A stretch of DNA of 64,000 nt, taken from Sphingomonas sp. GM_Shp_1 (lineage in GTDB: Bacteria > Pseudomonadota > Alphaproteobacteria > Sphingomonadales > Sphingomonadaceae). Where the stretch lies: assembly GCF_026540895.1 (NCBI RefSeq), contig NZ_JALNUR010000012.1:1-64000 (forward strand). The letters are read 5' to 3'. The notes under the pieces were generated by a model. It was not told the DNA's origin. It saw only the letters and a program-made list of their open reading frames with translations, and did not search any database. A program made the position numbers and the translations under genes. Below, one piece after another: positions 35,276 to 43,965 of this stretch. Every line of letters starts with the position of its first letter. Position 1 is the stretch's first letter.

Positions 35276-36640
35276 ATGCCCAGCTCGTTCCCACGGCTCT
35301 CGTTTCCGAAACGTCCGCTTCTGACTGCTACTGCCATCGTCGGCGCGCTGGCCATGGTGCCGATCACGACCTCCGCGATGGCGGCGGTGGACAGCTCGAC
35401 CGTCCGCCAGTTCGACCGGTTCCTCGACGTCTATAACCGGATCAAGGCCGATTATGTCGACAAGGTCGACGACGACACGCTGATCAAGGGCGCGATCCAG
35501 GGGATGCTGGCGGCACTCGACCCGCATAGCAGCTATGTCGACGCACTCGACTTCGACAATCTCAAGATCCAGACCGAGGGCAATTATGGCGGCCTGGGCC
35601 TGACCGTCTCGATGGAGGATGGCGCGATCAAGGTCATCGCGCCGCAGGAGGATACGCCGGCGGGCCGCGCGGGGGTCAAGTCGGGCGATTACATCACCCA
35701 TATCGACGGCAAGCTGATCTATGGCCAGTCGCTGGACGAGGCGATCGGCCAGATGCGCGGCAAGCCCGGCACCAAGATCAAGCTGACCATCGTTCGCCCC
35801 GGCCGCGACAAGCCGATCGAGCTGACCCTGGTGCGCGAGGTCATTGTCCAGCGTCCGGTCAAATGGGAGGTGAAGGGCGATGTCGGCTATATCAACATCA
35901 ACACCTTCTCCGAAAATACCGGCGCCGACACGCGCGCGGCGATCATGGCGATCGACAAGGCGCTGGGCCACCGGCCGCTGGGCTATGTCGTCGATCTGCG
36001 CGACAATGGCGGCGGGTTGCTGACCCAGGCCATCGCGGTCAGCGACGCCTTTCTCGACCATGGCGAGATCGTGTCGCAGCGCGGGCGTGAAAAGTCGGAT
36101 ATCGAGCGCTATTATGCCAAGCCCGGCGACGATGCGCATGGCCTGCCGGTGATCGTGCTGACCAACTCCGGCACCGCCTCGGCGTCGGAGATTGTCGCGG
36201 GCGCGCTTCAGGATCATCACCGCGCGCTGGTGATGGGTGAGCGCAGCTTCGGCAAGGGGTCGGTCCAGACGCTGCTGCCGCTGGGGCCGGAGACGGCGCT
36301 TCGCCTGACCACCGCGCGCTACTACACCCCCTCGGGCCGGTCGGTGCAGGAGGGCGGGATCGAGCCGGACATCAAGGTGCCGCAGATTTCCGACCCCGAT
36401 TACAAGACGCGCCCCGTCTTCCGCGAGGCCGATCTGCGCCGCCACCTGATCAACGAGGTGAAGGCCGACAACGCGATCCTGGAAGAGGATACCAAGGACG
36501 ATCCGCGCTTCGCGATGACGCCGGATGCGCTGAAGAAGCAGGGGGTCGAGGACTTCCAGCTTTACTATGCGCTGAAGACCGTCGCACGGCTGGGCGGACC
36601 CGCGCAGGTCGCCGCCGCCACCAAGCCGCCGGTGAAGTGA
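35276..36640 (+). CDS. ctpA: C-terminal processing peptidase (S41 family)
   Basis: Exported serine protease of 454 residues. A signal peptide ends near TSAMA, then come an N-terminal helical part, a PDZ domain (GGLGLTVSMEDGAIKVIAPQ), and the peptidase domain. The Ser/Lys dyad is visible as S302 in TASASE and K327 in GERSFGKGS, 25 residues apart as in the family. ATG 35276 is chosen over an upstream in-frame start. The stop overlaps or adjoins the dsbB start. Conserved company with the EnvC-like gene is typical of alphaproteobacteria. Confidence 0.94.
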   Translation: MPSSFPRLSFPKRPLLTATAIVGALAMVPITTSAMAAVDSSTVRQFDRFLDVYNRIKADYVDKVDDDTLIKGAIQGMLAALDPHSSYVDALDFDNLKIQTEGNYGGLGLTVSMEDGAIKVIAPQEDTPAGRAGVKSGDYITHIDGKLIYGQSLDEAIGQMRGKPGTKIKLTIVRPGRDKPIELTLVREVIVQRPVKWEVKGDVGYININTFSENTGADTRAAIMAIDKALGHRPLGYVVDLRDNGGGLLTQAIAVSDAFLDHGEIVSQRGREKSDIERYYAKPGDDAHGLPVIVLTNSGTASASEIVAGALQDHHRALVMGERSFGKGSVQTLLPLGPETALRLTTARYYTPSGRSVQEGGIEPDIKVPQISDPDYKTRPVFREADLRRHLINEVKADNAILEEDTKDDPRFAMTPDALKKQGVEDFQLYYALKTVARLGGPAQVAAATKPPVK

Positions 36641-36642
36641 CG

Positions 36643-37137
36643 ATGAGCACTCCCCGCACCCGCAACGAGACCCGGGCGAACCTGATCGCTTTCTTCCTGC
36701 CGCTGGCGCTGCTTGCCGGGGCCTGGGGCAGCCAGTTGTTCGGCGGCCTCTACCCCTGCGAGATGTGCCATTGGCAGCGCTGGCCGCATTACGCCGCGCT
36801 GGTGCCCGCCTTCGCCGCCTTCTTCGTGGCCCAGCGCAGCATCCGGGGATCGCTTGTCATCCTTGCCGCGTTGTTGATCGCAGTGTCGGGGGCCATCGGT
36901 GTCGCCCATGCCGGGGTCGAATATGGCTGGTGGCAGGGCTTTACCGCCTGCACCTCGACGGTGGATTTCACGGGTGGCACCGCCGCCGACCGGCTGAACG
37001 CCATTTTGAAGGCGCCGGTCATTCGCTGCGACGTGGCGCAATGGACCCTGGGCGGGATTTCGCTGGCCGGGTTCAACGCGATCTTCTCGCTGGGCGGCGC
37101 GGCGGCGATCCTGGTGTTGATGAGGAAGGCGCGATGA
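36643..37137 (+). CDS. dsbB: Disulfide bond formation protein DsbB
   Basis: Inner-membrane quinone reductase of 164 residues with four helices, reoxidising DsbA. The two cysteine pairs are present: C39/C42 in PCEMCHW and C103/C129 in the second periplasmic loop (TACTS and IRCDV). ATG 36643 is used; GTG 36637 in the same frame would overlap the ctpA stop. Its stop TGA overlaps the coq7 ATG. Confidence 0.9.
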   Translation: MSTPRTRNETRANLIAFFLPLALLAGAWGSQLFGGLYPCEMCHWQRWPHYAALVPAFAAFFVAQRSIRGSLVILAALLIAVSGAIGVAHAGVEYGWWQGFTACTSTVDFTGGTAADRLNAILKAPVIRCDVAQWTLGGISLAGFNAIFSLGGAAAILVLMRKAR

Positions 37138-37676
37138 GCCAGCTTCGCTGGATGCCGGGCGACCGGCGCGAACCGATGAAGGCGATGGTCCGGGTGGACC
37201 AGGCCGGGGAATATGGCGCGACCCGCATCTATGCGGGGCAGCTCGCGGTGCTGGGCGACCGGCATCCCTTTGCCCGCGCCATCCACCATATGGCCGAGCA
37301 GGAGGAGCGCCACCGCGCCTTCTTCGACCGGATGATCGCCGAGCGCCGGGTACGCCCGACCTTGTTCCAGCCCTTCTGGGACAAGGCGGGTTTCGCGCTG
37401 GGCGCGATCACCGCCGCCATCAGCCCCAAGGCGGCGATGGCCTGCACCGCGGCGGTCGAGACCGAGATCGACAAACATTATCAGGCACAGCTCGACGAAC
37501 TGGGCGACAGCGACCCCGAATTGTCGAACGCGATCGCCGATTTCCAGGCCGAGGAACTGGAGCATCGCGACCATGCGCTGGGCGCGGGCGCGGAGGAGGC
37601 GATCGCCTATCCGGTGCTGTATGGATTGATCCGGGCAGGCTGCAAGGTCGCGATCGCCGCGGCCAAGCGGGTCTGA
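37134..37676 (+). CDS. coq7: 3-demethoxyubiquinol 3-hydroxylase
   Basis: Diiron hydroxylase of 180 residues for the last hydroxylation in ubiquinone synthesis. Ligands are visible: E26 (QAGEYGA), E57/H60 (EERH), E109 (VETEID), and E141/H144 (ELEH), the two ExxH motifs of the family. ATG 37134 overlaps the dsbB stop (ATGA), so DsbB, which needs quinone, and a ubiquinone enzyme are co-translated. Length matches the short bacterial Coq7. Confidence 0.94.
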   Translation: MSQLRWMPGDRREPMKAMVRVDQAGEYGATRIYAGQLAVLGDRHPFARAIHHMAEQEERHRAFFDRMIAERRVRPTLFQPFWDKAGFALGAITAAISPKAAMACTAAVETEIDKHYQAQLDELGDSDPELSNAIADFQAEELEHRDHALGAGAEEAIAYPVLYGLIRAGCKVAIAAAKRV

Positions 37677-37700
37677 CTTCGGACGAGCGGGAGAGAGAGG

Positions 37701-38174
37701 ATGTTCCACCGTTCATGGCGCGCGACAGCGCTGGCGGGCTTGGCGATGGTTACGGCGGGCGGCCCCGTCATGGCGCAGCAGGTAGCGGCACCGGGCGCGA
37801 TCAAGGCCAAGCCGATCGAGGGGCCGGGTGAGGTCTCGCGCAATGCGCCGGTCAACGGCGTGCTGACGCTGTTCGGCAACGAACGCTGCCCGACCGACAC
37901 CAATGGCAACGAGATCGTCGTCTGCGTCCGCCGCAGCGCCGAGGAACAGTTCCGCGTCCCCAAGGAGCTTCGCGAGCTTCAGGTGACGCCCGAGAATGAA
38001 AGCTGGGCCGCGCGCGCGACCGGTACGCTCAACGAGGGCACCGGTGTGAACAGCATCGGCAGTTGCTCGGCGGTCGGCGCGGGCGGCGCGACGGGCTGCT
38101 TCGTCCAGCGCGCAAGAGAGAACCGCGCGGTCAATGCCCAGCGTAAGCGGGACGAGGAACCGCAAAATCCTTGA
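37701..38174 (+). CDS. Secreted protein of unknown function
   Basis: Exported protein of 157 residues with a signal peptide ending near GPVMAQ. The mature part has ERCPTDTNGNEIVVCVRRS with a two-cysteine loop and a second GSCSAVGAGGATGCF pair, then a charged tail. I know similar proteins only as sphingomonad hypotheticals. It follows coq7 by 24 bp and may share its transcript; function unknown. Confidence 0.7.
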   Translation: MFHRSWRATALAGLAMVTAGGPVMAQQVAAPGAIKAKPIEGPGEVSRNAPVNGVLTLFGNERCPTDTNGNEIVVCVRRSAEEQFRVPKELRELQVTPENESWAARATGTLNEGTGVNSIGSCSAVGAGGATGCFVQRARENRAVNAQRKRDEEPQNP

Positions 38175-38188
38175 TGATTGACCCCTAT

Positions 38189-38307
38189 TCCTCCCCTGCA
38201 AGGGGAGGTGGCAGGCCGAAGGCCTGACGGAGGGGTGTTGCCCTCTCGATAGCGGGGACACCCCTCCACCATGCTGCGCATGGTCCCCCTCCCCTTACAG
38301 GGGAGGA
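38189..38307. repeat. Long intergenic palindromic element, copy C
   Basis: TCCTCCCCTGCAAGGGGAGG at the left and a near-complement at the right frame GGCAGGCCGAAGGCCTGACG and CCATGCTGCGCATGG modules. Closest in sequence to copy E at 62531-62646. Confidence 0.8.
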
Positions 38308-38333
38308 AATGTGCTCATGGAGCGGGGCGTGCG

Positions 38334-38406
38334 CTTTGACTTCGCTCAGGCTGAACGGGGGTTGGGATACCCTCCCACCCTCCGTTCGGCCTGAGCGAAG
38401 TCAAAG
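38334..38406. repeat. Inverted TTCGAC-type repeat pair
   Basis: Arms of 25 bp at 38334-38358 and 38382-38406, complementary except for one base, built on TTCGCTCAGG. Same family as 17738-17840 and 11920-11947. Confidence 0.75.
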
Positions 38407-38414
38407 GCCATGGG

Positions 38415-39482
38415 TCAGGCCGCCTCCGCCTGCACCCGCGGGCTCTGCGCGATACGGTCCCGCGCGATTCCACGCGCGGCATGGTGCGGGGTCAGCCCGG
38501 ACCGCTCGGCCCGGGCGAGCACGGTCTTCATCCGGGCGCCGATCGCCAGGACGCGACGGCGAACCTCGGGCTTGCGCCAGCTCAGATATTCGCCCGCGAC
38601 ATTGACGATACCGCCCGCATTGACGAGGAAGTCGGGCGCGTACAGCACGCCGCGCTCGGCCAGGCGCTGCGCCATGTCGTCATCGACCAGCTGGTTGTTG
38701 GCCGCGCCGCACACCACGCTGGCCTTCAGTTCCGCCACGCTTTTGGCATTCAGCACGCCGCCGAGCGCGCAGGGCGCCAGTACATCGACCCGCGCCGACA
38801 GCAGCGCGCGGCTGCTCATCACCATCGCGCCGAACCGGTCGGCGGCGCGCGCCGCGACCTCGCTGCGCGGTTCGGCGACGATCAGCTTGGCCCCCGCCTC
38901 GTGCAGCAATTCGCACAGGGCATAGCCGACATGGCCCAGTCCCTGCACCGCCACGGTCACGTCGGACAGCTCCGCGCCCAGCCGGTGGCGGACGGCGACC
39001 TGCATCGCCTGCATCACACCCAGCGCGGTCCAGGGCGACGGATCGCCACCCGGCTGCGCCCCCTTGGCCGGAAGCCCCGCGACATGGCGGGTCTGGGTGG
39101 CGACTTCGCTCATGTCGGCGACGCTGGTGCCGACATCCTCGGCGGTGACATAGCGGCCCTTGAGCGCGGCGACTTGCCTGCCGAACGTGCGGAACAGCGC
39201 GGCCCGGTCGAACGGTCCATCGGGCAGGCAGATCACCGCCTTGCCCCCGCCAAAGGGTAGTTCGGCCAGCGCGTTCTTGAGCGCCATCCCCTCGGCCAGC
39301 CGCAGCGCGTCCAGCGTGGCGGTGTGGTGATCGGGATAGCGCCACAGCCGACACCCGCCCGCCGCCGGCCCCAGGGTGGTGGAATGGAGCGCGATGATCC
39401 CCCGCGCGCCGCTTTCCCGGTCATAGAATGTCACCACCTCTTCGGGCGGCAGATCCTGGTGATGTTGGGCGGTGAACGACAT
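38415..39482 (-). CDS. Leucine/valine-type amino-acid dehydrogenase
   Basis: Glu/Leu/Phe/Val dehydrogenase of 355 residues that deaminates a branched-chain or aromatic amino acid with NAD. LGPAAGGCRLW and GGGKAV (K81) are the substrate/catalytic segments, and VAVQGLGHVGYAL is the dinucleotide fold. ATG 39482 (MSFTAQHH) is the family start. It is divergent from an Lrp-type gene 130 bp away, the usual arrangement for a substrate-induced catabolic enzyme, and would feed the valine-type genes at the start of the window. Exact amino acid unknown. Confidence 0.85.
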   Translation of the reverse strand: MSFTAQHHQDLPPEEVVTFYDRESGARGIIALHSTTLGPAAGGCRLWRYPDHHTATLDALRLAEGMALKNALAELPFGGGKAVICLPDGPFDRAALFRTFGRQVAALKGRYVTAEDVGTSVADMSEVATQTRHVAGLPAKGAQPGGDPSPWTALGVMQAMQVAVRHRLGAELSDVTVAVQGLGHVGYALCELLHEAGAKLIVAEPRSEVAARAADRFGAMVMSSRALLSARVDVLAPCALGGVLNAKSVAELKASVVCGAANNQLVDDDMAQRLAERGVLYAPDFLVNAGGIVNVAGEYLSWRKPEVRRRVLAIGARMKTVLARAERSGLTPHHAARGIARDRIAQSPRVQAEAA

Positions 39483-39612
39483 GCGGTGATCCCTGAATGG
39501 TCTGACGAGGGGAGTGATAGCGCAGGATGCGAGGCGAAACTGGCCGAATTGCATGGCTGGATGCGCTATTTCCGGTTGAATACACCTATGAACGCATCAT
39601 ACGAGGATAGTC

Positions 39613-40086
39613 ATGCCGCACGATCTCGATATATGGGAACGGCGTATCCTCGCTCTGCTTCAGGAGGATGCCAGCCTGTCCACCGCCGCCATCGCCGAAG
39701 TGGTCGGTCTGTCCGCCTCGCCCTGCTGGCGGCGGATCGACCGGTTGGAGCGCGACGGGATCATCAAGCGGCGGGTGGCGCTGGTCGATCGCGCGAAGGT
39801 CGGGCTGAAGGCGCAGATCTTCGCGCAGGTGAAGCTGAATGCCCATGGCCGCGCCAATCTCGACGAATTCGCCGCCGCGATCCGCGACATCCCCGAGGTG
39901 ATGGAGTGCCACGTCCTGATGGGCTCGGTCGACTTCATGCTGCGCATCGTCGCGGCGGACATCGAATCCTATGAGCGGCTGTTCTTCGAGCGACTGTCGA
40001 ACCTGCCCGGGGTGCAGGAAATCAACTCGACCGTCGCACTGTCGGAAATCAAATCGACCAGCACACTGCCCATCCCGGCGGGATAG
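39613..40086 (+). CDS. Lrp/AsnC family transcriptional regulator
   Basis: Regulator of 157 residues: an N-terminal HTH (LDIWERRILALLQEDASL, then CWRRIDRLERDGIIKRR) and a C-terminal RAM ligand domain (about 65-155, MECHVLMGSVDFMLRIVAAD). Likely controls the divergent leucine-type dehydrogenase in response to its amino acid. I did not find a clear Lrp-box consensus in 39483-39612. ATG 39613 follows CGAGGATA. Confidence 0.9.
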   Translation: MPHDLDIWERRILALLQEDASLSTAAIAEVVGLSASPCWRRIDRLERDGIIKRRVALVDRAKVGLKAQIFAQVKLNAHGRANLDEFAAAIRDIPEVMECHVLMGSVDFMLRIVAADIESYERLFFERLSNLPGVQEINSTVALSEIKSTSTLPIPAG

Positions 40087-40092
40087 GGCCGC

Positions 40093-40121
40093 TCATTCCT
40101 CCCCTTGCAGGGGAGGGAAGG
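40093..40121. repeat. Half copy of the long intergenic element
   Basis: TCCTCCCCTTGCAGGGGAGG hairpin after the Lrp gene; one arm only of the long element. Confidence 0.5.
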
Positions 40122-40154
40122 GGGCGATAGCGGCGGCGGAGCGAAGGGAAGGCG

Positions 40155-41570
40155 ATGACAAGGGGCAAGGGCTTGAGCGGCATCCGGATCGGGCTCTTCC
40201 TGCTGGTCTGGTTCTCCGCGAGCTGGTTCGGGTCGTGGGAGCTGAACCCCAACAACGCCACCCGATTGTTCGCCACGATCCGCATGGTGGAGAACGGCAC
40301 CGCGACGATCGACCCGATGGCGCCGCTGACGATCGATAAGGCGCAGTTCGGGGACCATGTCTATCTCGACAAGGCGCCGGGCATGACCCTGATGGCGTTG
40401 CCCGCCGTGGCGATGGTCGATGCGATCACCGGGGACCGGGCGGACCGGCATCTGATATCGGCCGGGGACGATGGCTTTGTCCGTTATCTTCGGTTGCGGA
40501 CGCGGGTCGCTGCGGCCCTGGGCTCGGCGCTGCTGACCGCGATCGCCGCGGTCCTGTTGTTCGACCTGGGCCGGCGTGTGACGGGGCAGGCGGGCGCGGG
40601 GCTGTTCGCCGCGCTGGGCTATGCGCTGGGGACGCCGATCTGGGGCTACGCCACGACCCTGCTCGGCCATGCCAGCGTCGCGGCGCTGTTCCTCATCGCG
40701 CTGGCCGCCGTCGCGCGCGGGGGAGGGCGATGGCTGGCGGTGGCGGGGCTCGCTCTGGGCTGGGCCGTGGTGGTCGAGTATCAGGCGGTGCTGGCGGGAT
40801 CGCTGATCGGGCTATGGGCGCTATGGCGTCATCGCCGTGACCCCAGGGCGCTATGGCAGTTGATCGCGGGCGGGCTGATCGGGCTGCTGCCGCTGCTCGC
40901 CTATAATCTCTTCGCGTTCGGGACGGTGTTCCGCATCGGCTATTCGGGCGTGGTCGGGTTCGAGGGGATGAACCGGGGGCTGTTCGGCCTGACCGCCCCG
41001 GATCGGCGCGTGCTGTTGGCGATATTGGTGGGGCCGACGCGCGGGCTGATCTGGGTCGCGCCGATCCTGGTCTTGGCACCCTTCGGGCTGTGGCGGCTGG
41101 GGGAGGAGCGGGAGACGCGCGGCTTGGCGCTGACGGCGGGCGGGGTGGCGCTGGTCGCGTTGCTGGTCAATGCGGCCTATGTCTATTGGGACGGCGGCAA
41201 TGCGACCGGCCCGCGCCATGCCATGCCGCTGGCGGGTGTGGCGGCGCTGGGCCTCGCACCCTTCTGGGCGGCGACGCGGTCGCTTTGGCTGCGCGGCGTG
41301 AATGTCGCCTTCCTGCTGGTGTCGATCGGCATCAACCTGACCATCGCGGCGGCGGAGATCTTCGCGCCGCCGCCGTTCCGCTGGGCCTGGTGGGAGGCGG
41401 TGATCCAGCAGCATTTCCGCTTCGGCGACCTTCACACCGTCGCGTCCGAATGGTGGGGATGGACCCCGTGGAACGGCCTGGCGCTATGGGCCCTGCTGGC
41501 CGTCCCCTTGTCGCTGTGGCTGGTTCAGTCCTGCGCGCGTTTGAGTCCGCGCACCCGGTGCCAGACATAA
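40155..41570 (+). CDS. Polytopic membrane protein, possible glycosyltransferase (GT39-like)
   Basis: Inner-membrane protein of 471 residues with about ten hydrophobic helices. The first periplasmic loop contains HVYLDKAPGMTLMALPAVA, like the DKAPG segment of ArnT/PMT-type lipid-linked glycosyltransferases, and the C-terminal loop is aromatic-rich (PFRWAWWEAV). I cannot name the donor or acceptor. Its last 46 bp overlap the convergent DedA gene. The C-terminal 15 residues (CARLSPRTRCQT region) may therefore be poorly constrained. Confidence 0.65.
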   Translation: MTRGKGLSGIRIGLFLLVWFSASWFGSWELNPNNATRLFATIRMVENGTATIDPMAPLTIDKAQFGDHVYLDKAPGMTLMALPAVAMVDAITGDRADRHLISAGDDGFVRYLRLRTRVAAALGSALLTAIAAVLLFDLGRRVTGQAGAGLFAALGYALGTPIWGYATTLLGHASVAALFLIALAAVARGGGRWLAVAGLALGWAVVVEYQAVLAGSLIGLWALWRHRRDPRALWQLIAGGLIGLLPLLAYNLFAFGTVFRIGYSGVVGFEGMNRGLFGLTAPDRRVLLAILVGPTRGLIWVAPILVLAPFGLWRLGEERETRGLALTAGGVALVALLVNAAYVYWDGGNATGPRHAMPLAGVAALGLAPFWAATRSLWLRGVNVAFLLVSIGINLTIAAAEIFAPPPFRWAWWEAVIQQHFRFGDLHTVASEWWGWTPWNGLALWALLAVPLSLWLVQSCARLSPRTRCQT

Positions 41571-42160
41571 AGGCCGATCAGCACGACCAGCACGATCCCG
41601 ATCGCCAGGTCGGCGCGGTGGAAAAAGGCTTTTACGCGCGGGTCCGAATCCCATTTCTCGCCCAATTCGCGCCCGACGATCGCCAGGACCAGGCAGAAGG
41701 GCCAGCTGCCGAGGAACGTATAGAGGTGGAAGGGAACGAGCTTCATCCGCGCCACCCCCGCCGGAAAGGCGATGAAGGTGCGGATGACGGGCAGCAGCCG
41801 CCCGATCAGCACCGCGATCGAACCATAGCGTGCGAAGAACCGGTCGGCCGCGTCCAACTCGCCCGGCCCGATCAGCAGATATTTGCCCCAGCGCTCCGCC
41901 ACCGGACGCCCGCCGCGCTTGCCGATCTCATAGGCGACGATCGAGCCGAGGTTGCACCCCAGCGCCCCGGCCGTCGCGGCGAGGTAGAGATTGAACTGTC
42001 CGGTCGATACCAGATAGCCCGCGAACGGCATGATGATCTCGGAGGGCAGCGGGATGCAGGCGCTCTCGATCGCCATCAGCAGCATGATGCCCAGATAGCC
42101 ACCGGTGGAAATCACCCAGATGGCGAAGCTCGCCAGCGCGGAAAGAATATGCTCGACCAT
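41525..42160 (-). CDS. DedA family membrane protein
   Basis: SNARE-associated/DedA protein of 211 residues with about five to six hydrophobic segments. The family signature is seen in PLPSEIIMPFAGYL, GALGCNLGSIVAYEIGKRGG and GRLLPVIRTFIAFPAG. DedA proteins act as phospholipid (undecaprenyl-phosphate or phosphatidylethanolamine) scramblases or flippases. ATG 42160 (MVEHILSA) is chosen; longer in-frame ORF upstream is antisense to the reductase gene. It overlaps the convergent membrane-protein gene by 46 bp. Confidence 0.9.
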   Translation of the reverse strand: MVEHILSALASFAIWVISTGGYLGIMLLMAIESACIPLPSEIIMPFAGYLVSTGQFNLYLAATAGALGCNLGSIVAYEIGKRGGRPVAERWGKYLLIGPGELDAADRFFARYGSIAVLIGRLLPVIRTFIAFPAGVARMKLVPFHLYTFLGSWPFCLVLAIVGRELGEKWDSDPRVKAFFHRADLAIGIVLVVLIGLYVWHRVRGLKRAQD

Positions 42161-42235
42161 GGGGCCAGCGACTTGCGCGATCGGGGGGCGGGGGTCAATC
42201 GGAACCGGCGCGCGCATCGGTCGGTTTGGGACGCC

Positions 42236-43033
42236 ATGACCATGCTGACCCTGAACGACGGCCGGTCCATGCCCCGATTGGGGCTGGGCACCTATCAAAT
42301 TCCCGATTCGCAGGTCGCGCTGGTGGTGCGACGCGGGCTCGATACTGGATACGGACTGGTCGACACCGCCGCCATCTATGGCAATGAGCGCGGGGTGGGC
42401 GACGGTCTGCGCGATGCCGACGTCTTCCTGACCACCAAGCTGTGGAACGACCGCCACCGTGATGCCGAGGCGGCGCTGGACGAGAGCCTGGCGCTACTGG
42501 GCGTCGAGGCGGCGGACCTGTATCTGATCCACTGGCCGGTGCCCGCCGAGGATGCCTATGTCGAGGCGTGGCGGAGCCTGATCGGCTTGCGCGACGCGGG
42601 CAAGGCGAAGTCGATCGGCGTGTCGAACTTTCTGCCTGAGCATCTCGACCGGATCATCGACGCGACCGGTGTGGTGCCCGTGGTCAACCAGATCGAACTC
42701 CACCCCCGCTTCCAGCAGCGCGAGGCGCGCGCCTATCACGAGGCTAAGGGCATCGTCACCCAAAGCTGGAGCCCGTTGGGGCGGGGTGGGGATTTGCTGC
42801 AACGCCCCGAGATCGTCGCAATCGCACAGAAGCATGGCCGTTCGGCGGCGCAGGTGGTACTCGCCTGGCATCTGGCGCATGGCCTGTCGGTGATCCCCAA
42901 GGCTGCGGATGCGGCGCATATGGCGGACAATTTCGCGGCCAGCGACCTGAGGCTGGACGATGAGGATATCGCCGCGCTCGACGCGCTCGACGATCCGGAT
43001 GGACGCATCGGGCCTGATCCCAGGGAGATGTGA
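42236..43033 (+). CDS. Aldo/keto reductase
   Basis: NADPH reductase of 265 residues, TIM-barrel, with the tetrad D43, Y48, K68 and H99 (DTAAIYG, TTKLWN, LIHWP). The length and GLGTYQIPD start fit the 2,5-diketo-gluconate reductase / short-chain AKR5 group. ATG 42236 or 42242 could be used. Divergent from DedA, 75 bp apart. Substrate unknown. Confidence 0.92.
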   Translation: MTMLTLNDGRSMPRLGLGTYQIPDSQVALVVRRGLDTGYGLVDTAAIYGNERGVGDGLRDADVFLTTKLWNDRHRDAEAALDESLALLGVEAADLYLIHWPVPAEDAYVEAWRSLIGLRDAGKAKSIGVSNFLPEHLDRIIDATGVVPVVNQIELHPRFQQREARAYHEAKGIVTQSWSPLGRGGDLLQRPEIVAIAQKHGRSAAQVVLAWHLAHGLSVIPKAADAAHMADNFAASDLRLDDEDIAALDALDDPDGRIGPDPREM

Positions 43034-43064
43034 CGACAGCGTGCTGCCCGCAGATACGCCCCTC

Positions 43065-43265
43065 TTCCCTCTCCCCTAGATAGGGGAGAGGGTTAGCGGA
43101 GCTTGCCAGCCTGCTGGCTAGCGCAGCTTGGGTGAGGGGTTGAGCGGGCCGCAGGCTTGCGTGCTCCCCTGCGCGAGCGCAGCACCCCTCACCCAGCTCC
43201 GACTAAGCCTTTGCTGTGCAAAGCCTAAGTCTGCGCAACCCTCTCCCCTCTATGAGGGGCGAGGG
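43065..43265. repeat. GC-rich palindromic intergenic element
   Basis: A string of hairpins (CTCTCCCCTAGATAGGGGAGAGG, then GGGTGAGGGG facing CCCCTCACCC, and CCCTCTCCCCTC at the end) fills the gap between convergent genes. It differs from the long element family in sequence. No gene is seen. Confidence 0.65.
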
Positions 43266-43297
43266 AAAAGAAGGGCATATCTGAATGTCGATCCGGC

Positions 43298-43927
43298 CTA
43301 GCGGGCGTCGGGGCTCCAGAATGCTCGCGCGTCGAACCGCTCCGGGCTCATGGGTTCGGTGCCATGCCGGTAACAGCCGCCGATCATGGCCGTGATGTCG
43401 GCCGCCTGGGCGGGCGTCAACTCACGCCGAAAGGCGATCGCGCAGGTCCGCTCCGGGATGGCGACCTGGTAATCGGGGCCGAGTATTTCGTCGAACAGAT
43501 GCGGCACCAATAGCCGGGAGGGCCCCAACGCATCCGGATGCAGCATGACCATGACGAACGGACGTCCGTGCTCGTCATCTTTGCGGCCCGATGCCGGTTG
43601 GCGCCTGGCCAGACGCGACAGATTGTCGAAAGCGATCGCCCGCCAGTCGATGTCCGCCTCGTCCCACGCCTGCGCTTCGTCCGCCGTGACATAGAAGAAT
43701 TTATTTCCCTCGACGCAGTCCGCCCACGCCATCGCAAAGGGCAGCGTGCCGATCCGGACGATCGGCCCCGGCCATGCCATGTCGAGAAGTTCCAACGGCA
43801 GGATGACCGGCATGACACGGGCCAAGTCGGGGCAGGTGGGCTTGACCAGCAAGTTCGCCTCGCCCCGTCTTTCCGGCGGATGGGCAGGAGGCTTTCGGCG
43901 GAATCGGTGGACCAGTCGCGACAGCAT
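43298..43927 (-). CDS. Conserved protein of unknown function
   Basis: Cytoplasmic protein of 209 residues with no signal peptide or membrane segment. It has a DUF1444/YtpQ-like look (LPHLFDEILGPDYQVAIPER then AIAFRREL), a weak resemblance I would not rely on. A very basic start (LVHRFRRKPPAH) precedes it. The gene begins 38 bp after the UdgX-fusion gene on the same strand, so it may belong to the repair cluster. ATG 43927 is the first ATG consistent with the protein-like sequence. Confidence 0.55.
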   Translation of the reverse strand: MLSRLVHRFRRKPPAHPPERRGEANLLVKPTCPDLARVMPVILPLELLDMAWPGPIVRIGTLPFAMAWADCVEGNKFFYVTADEAQAWDEADIDWRAIAFDNLSRLARRQPASGRKDDEHGRPFVMVMLHPDALGPSRLLVPHLFDEILGPDYQVAIPERTCAIAFRRELTPAQAADITAMIGGCYRHGTEPMSPERFDARAFWSPDAR

Positions 43928-43965
43928 CGCCGCGATATGTCGGGAAAACCGATGGACGACAACGG

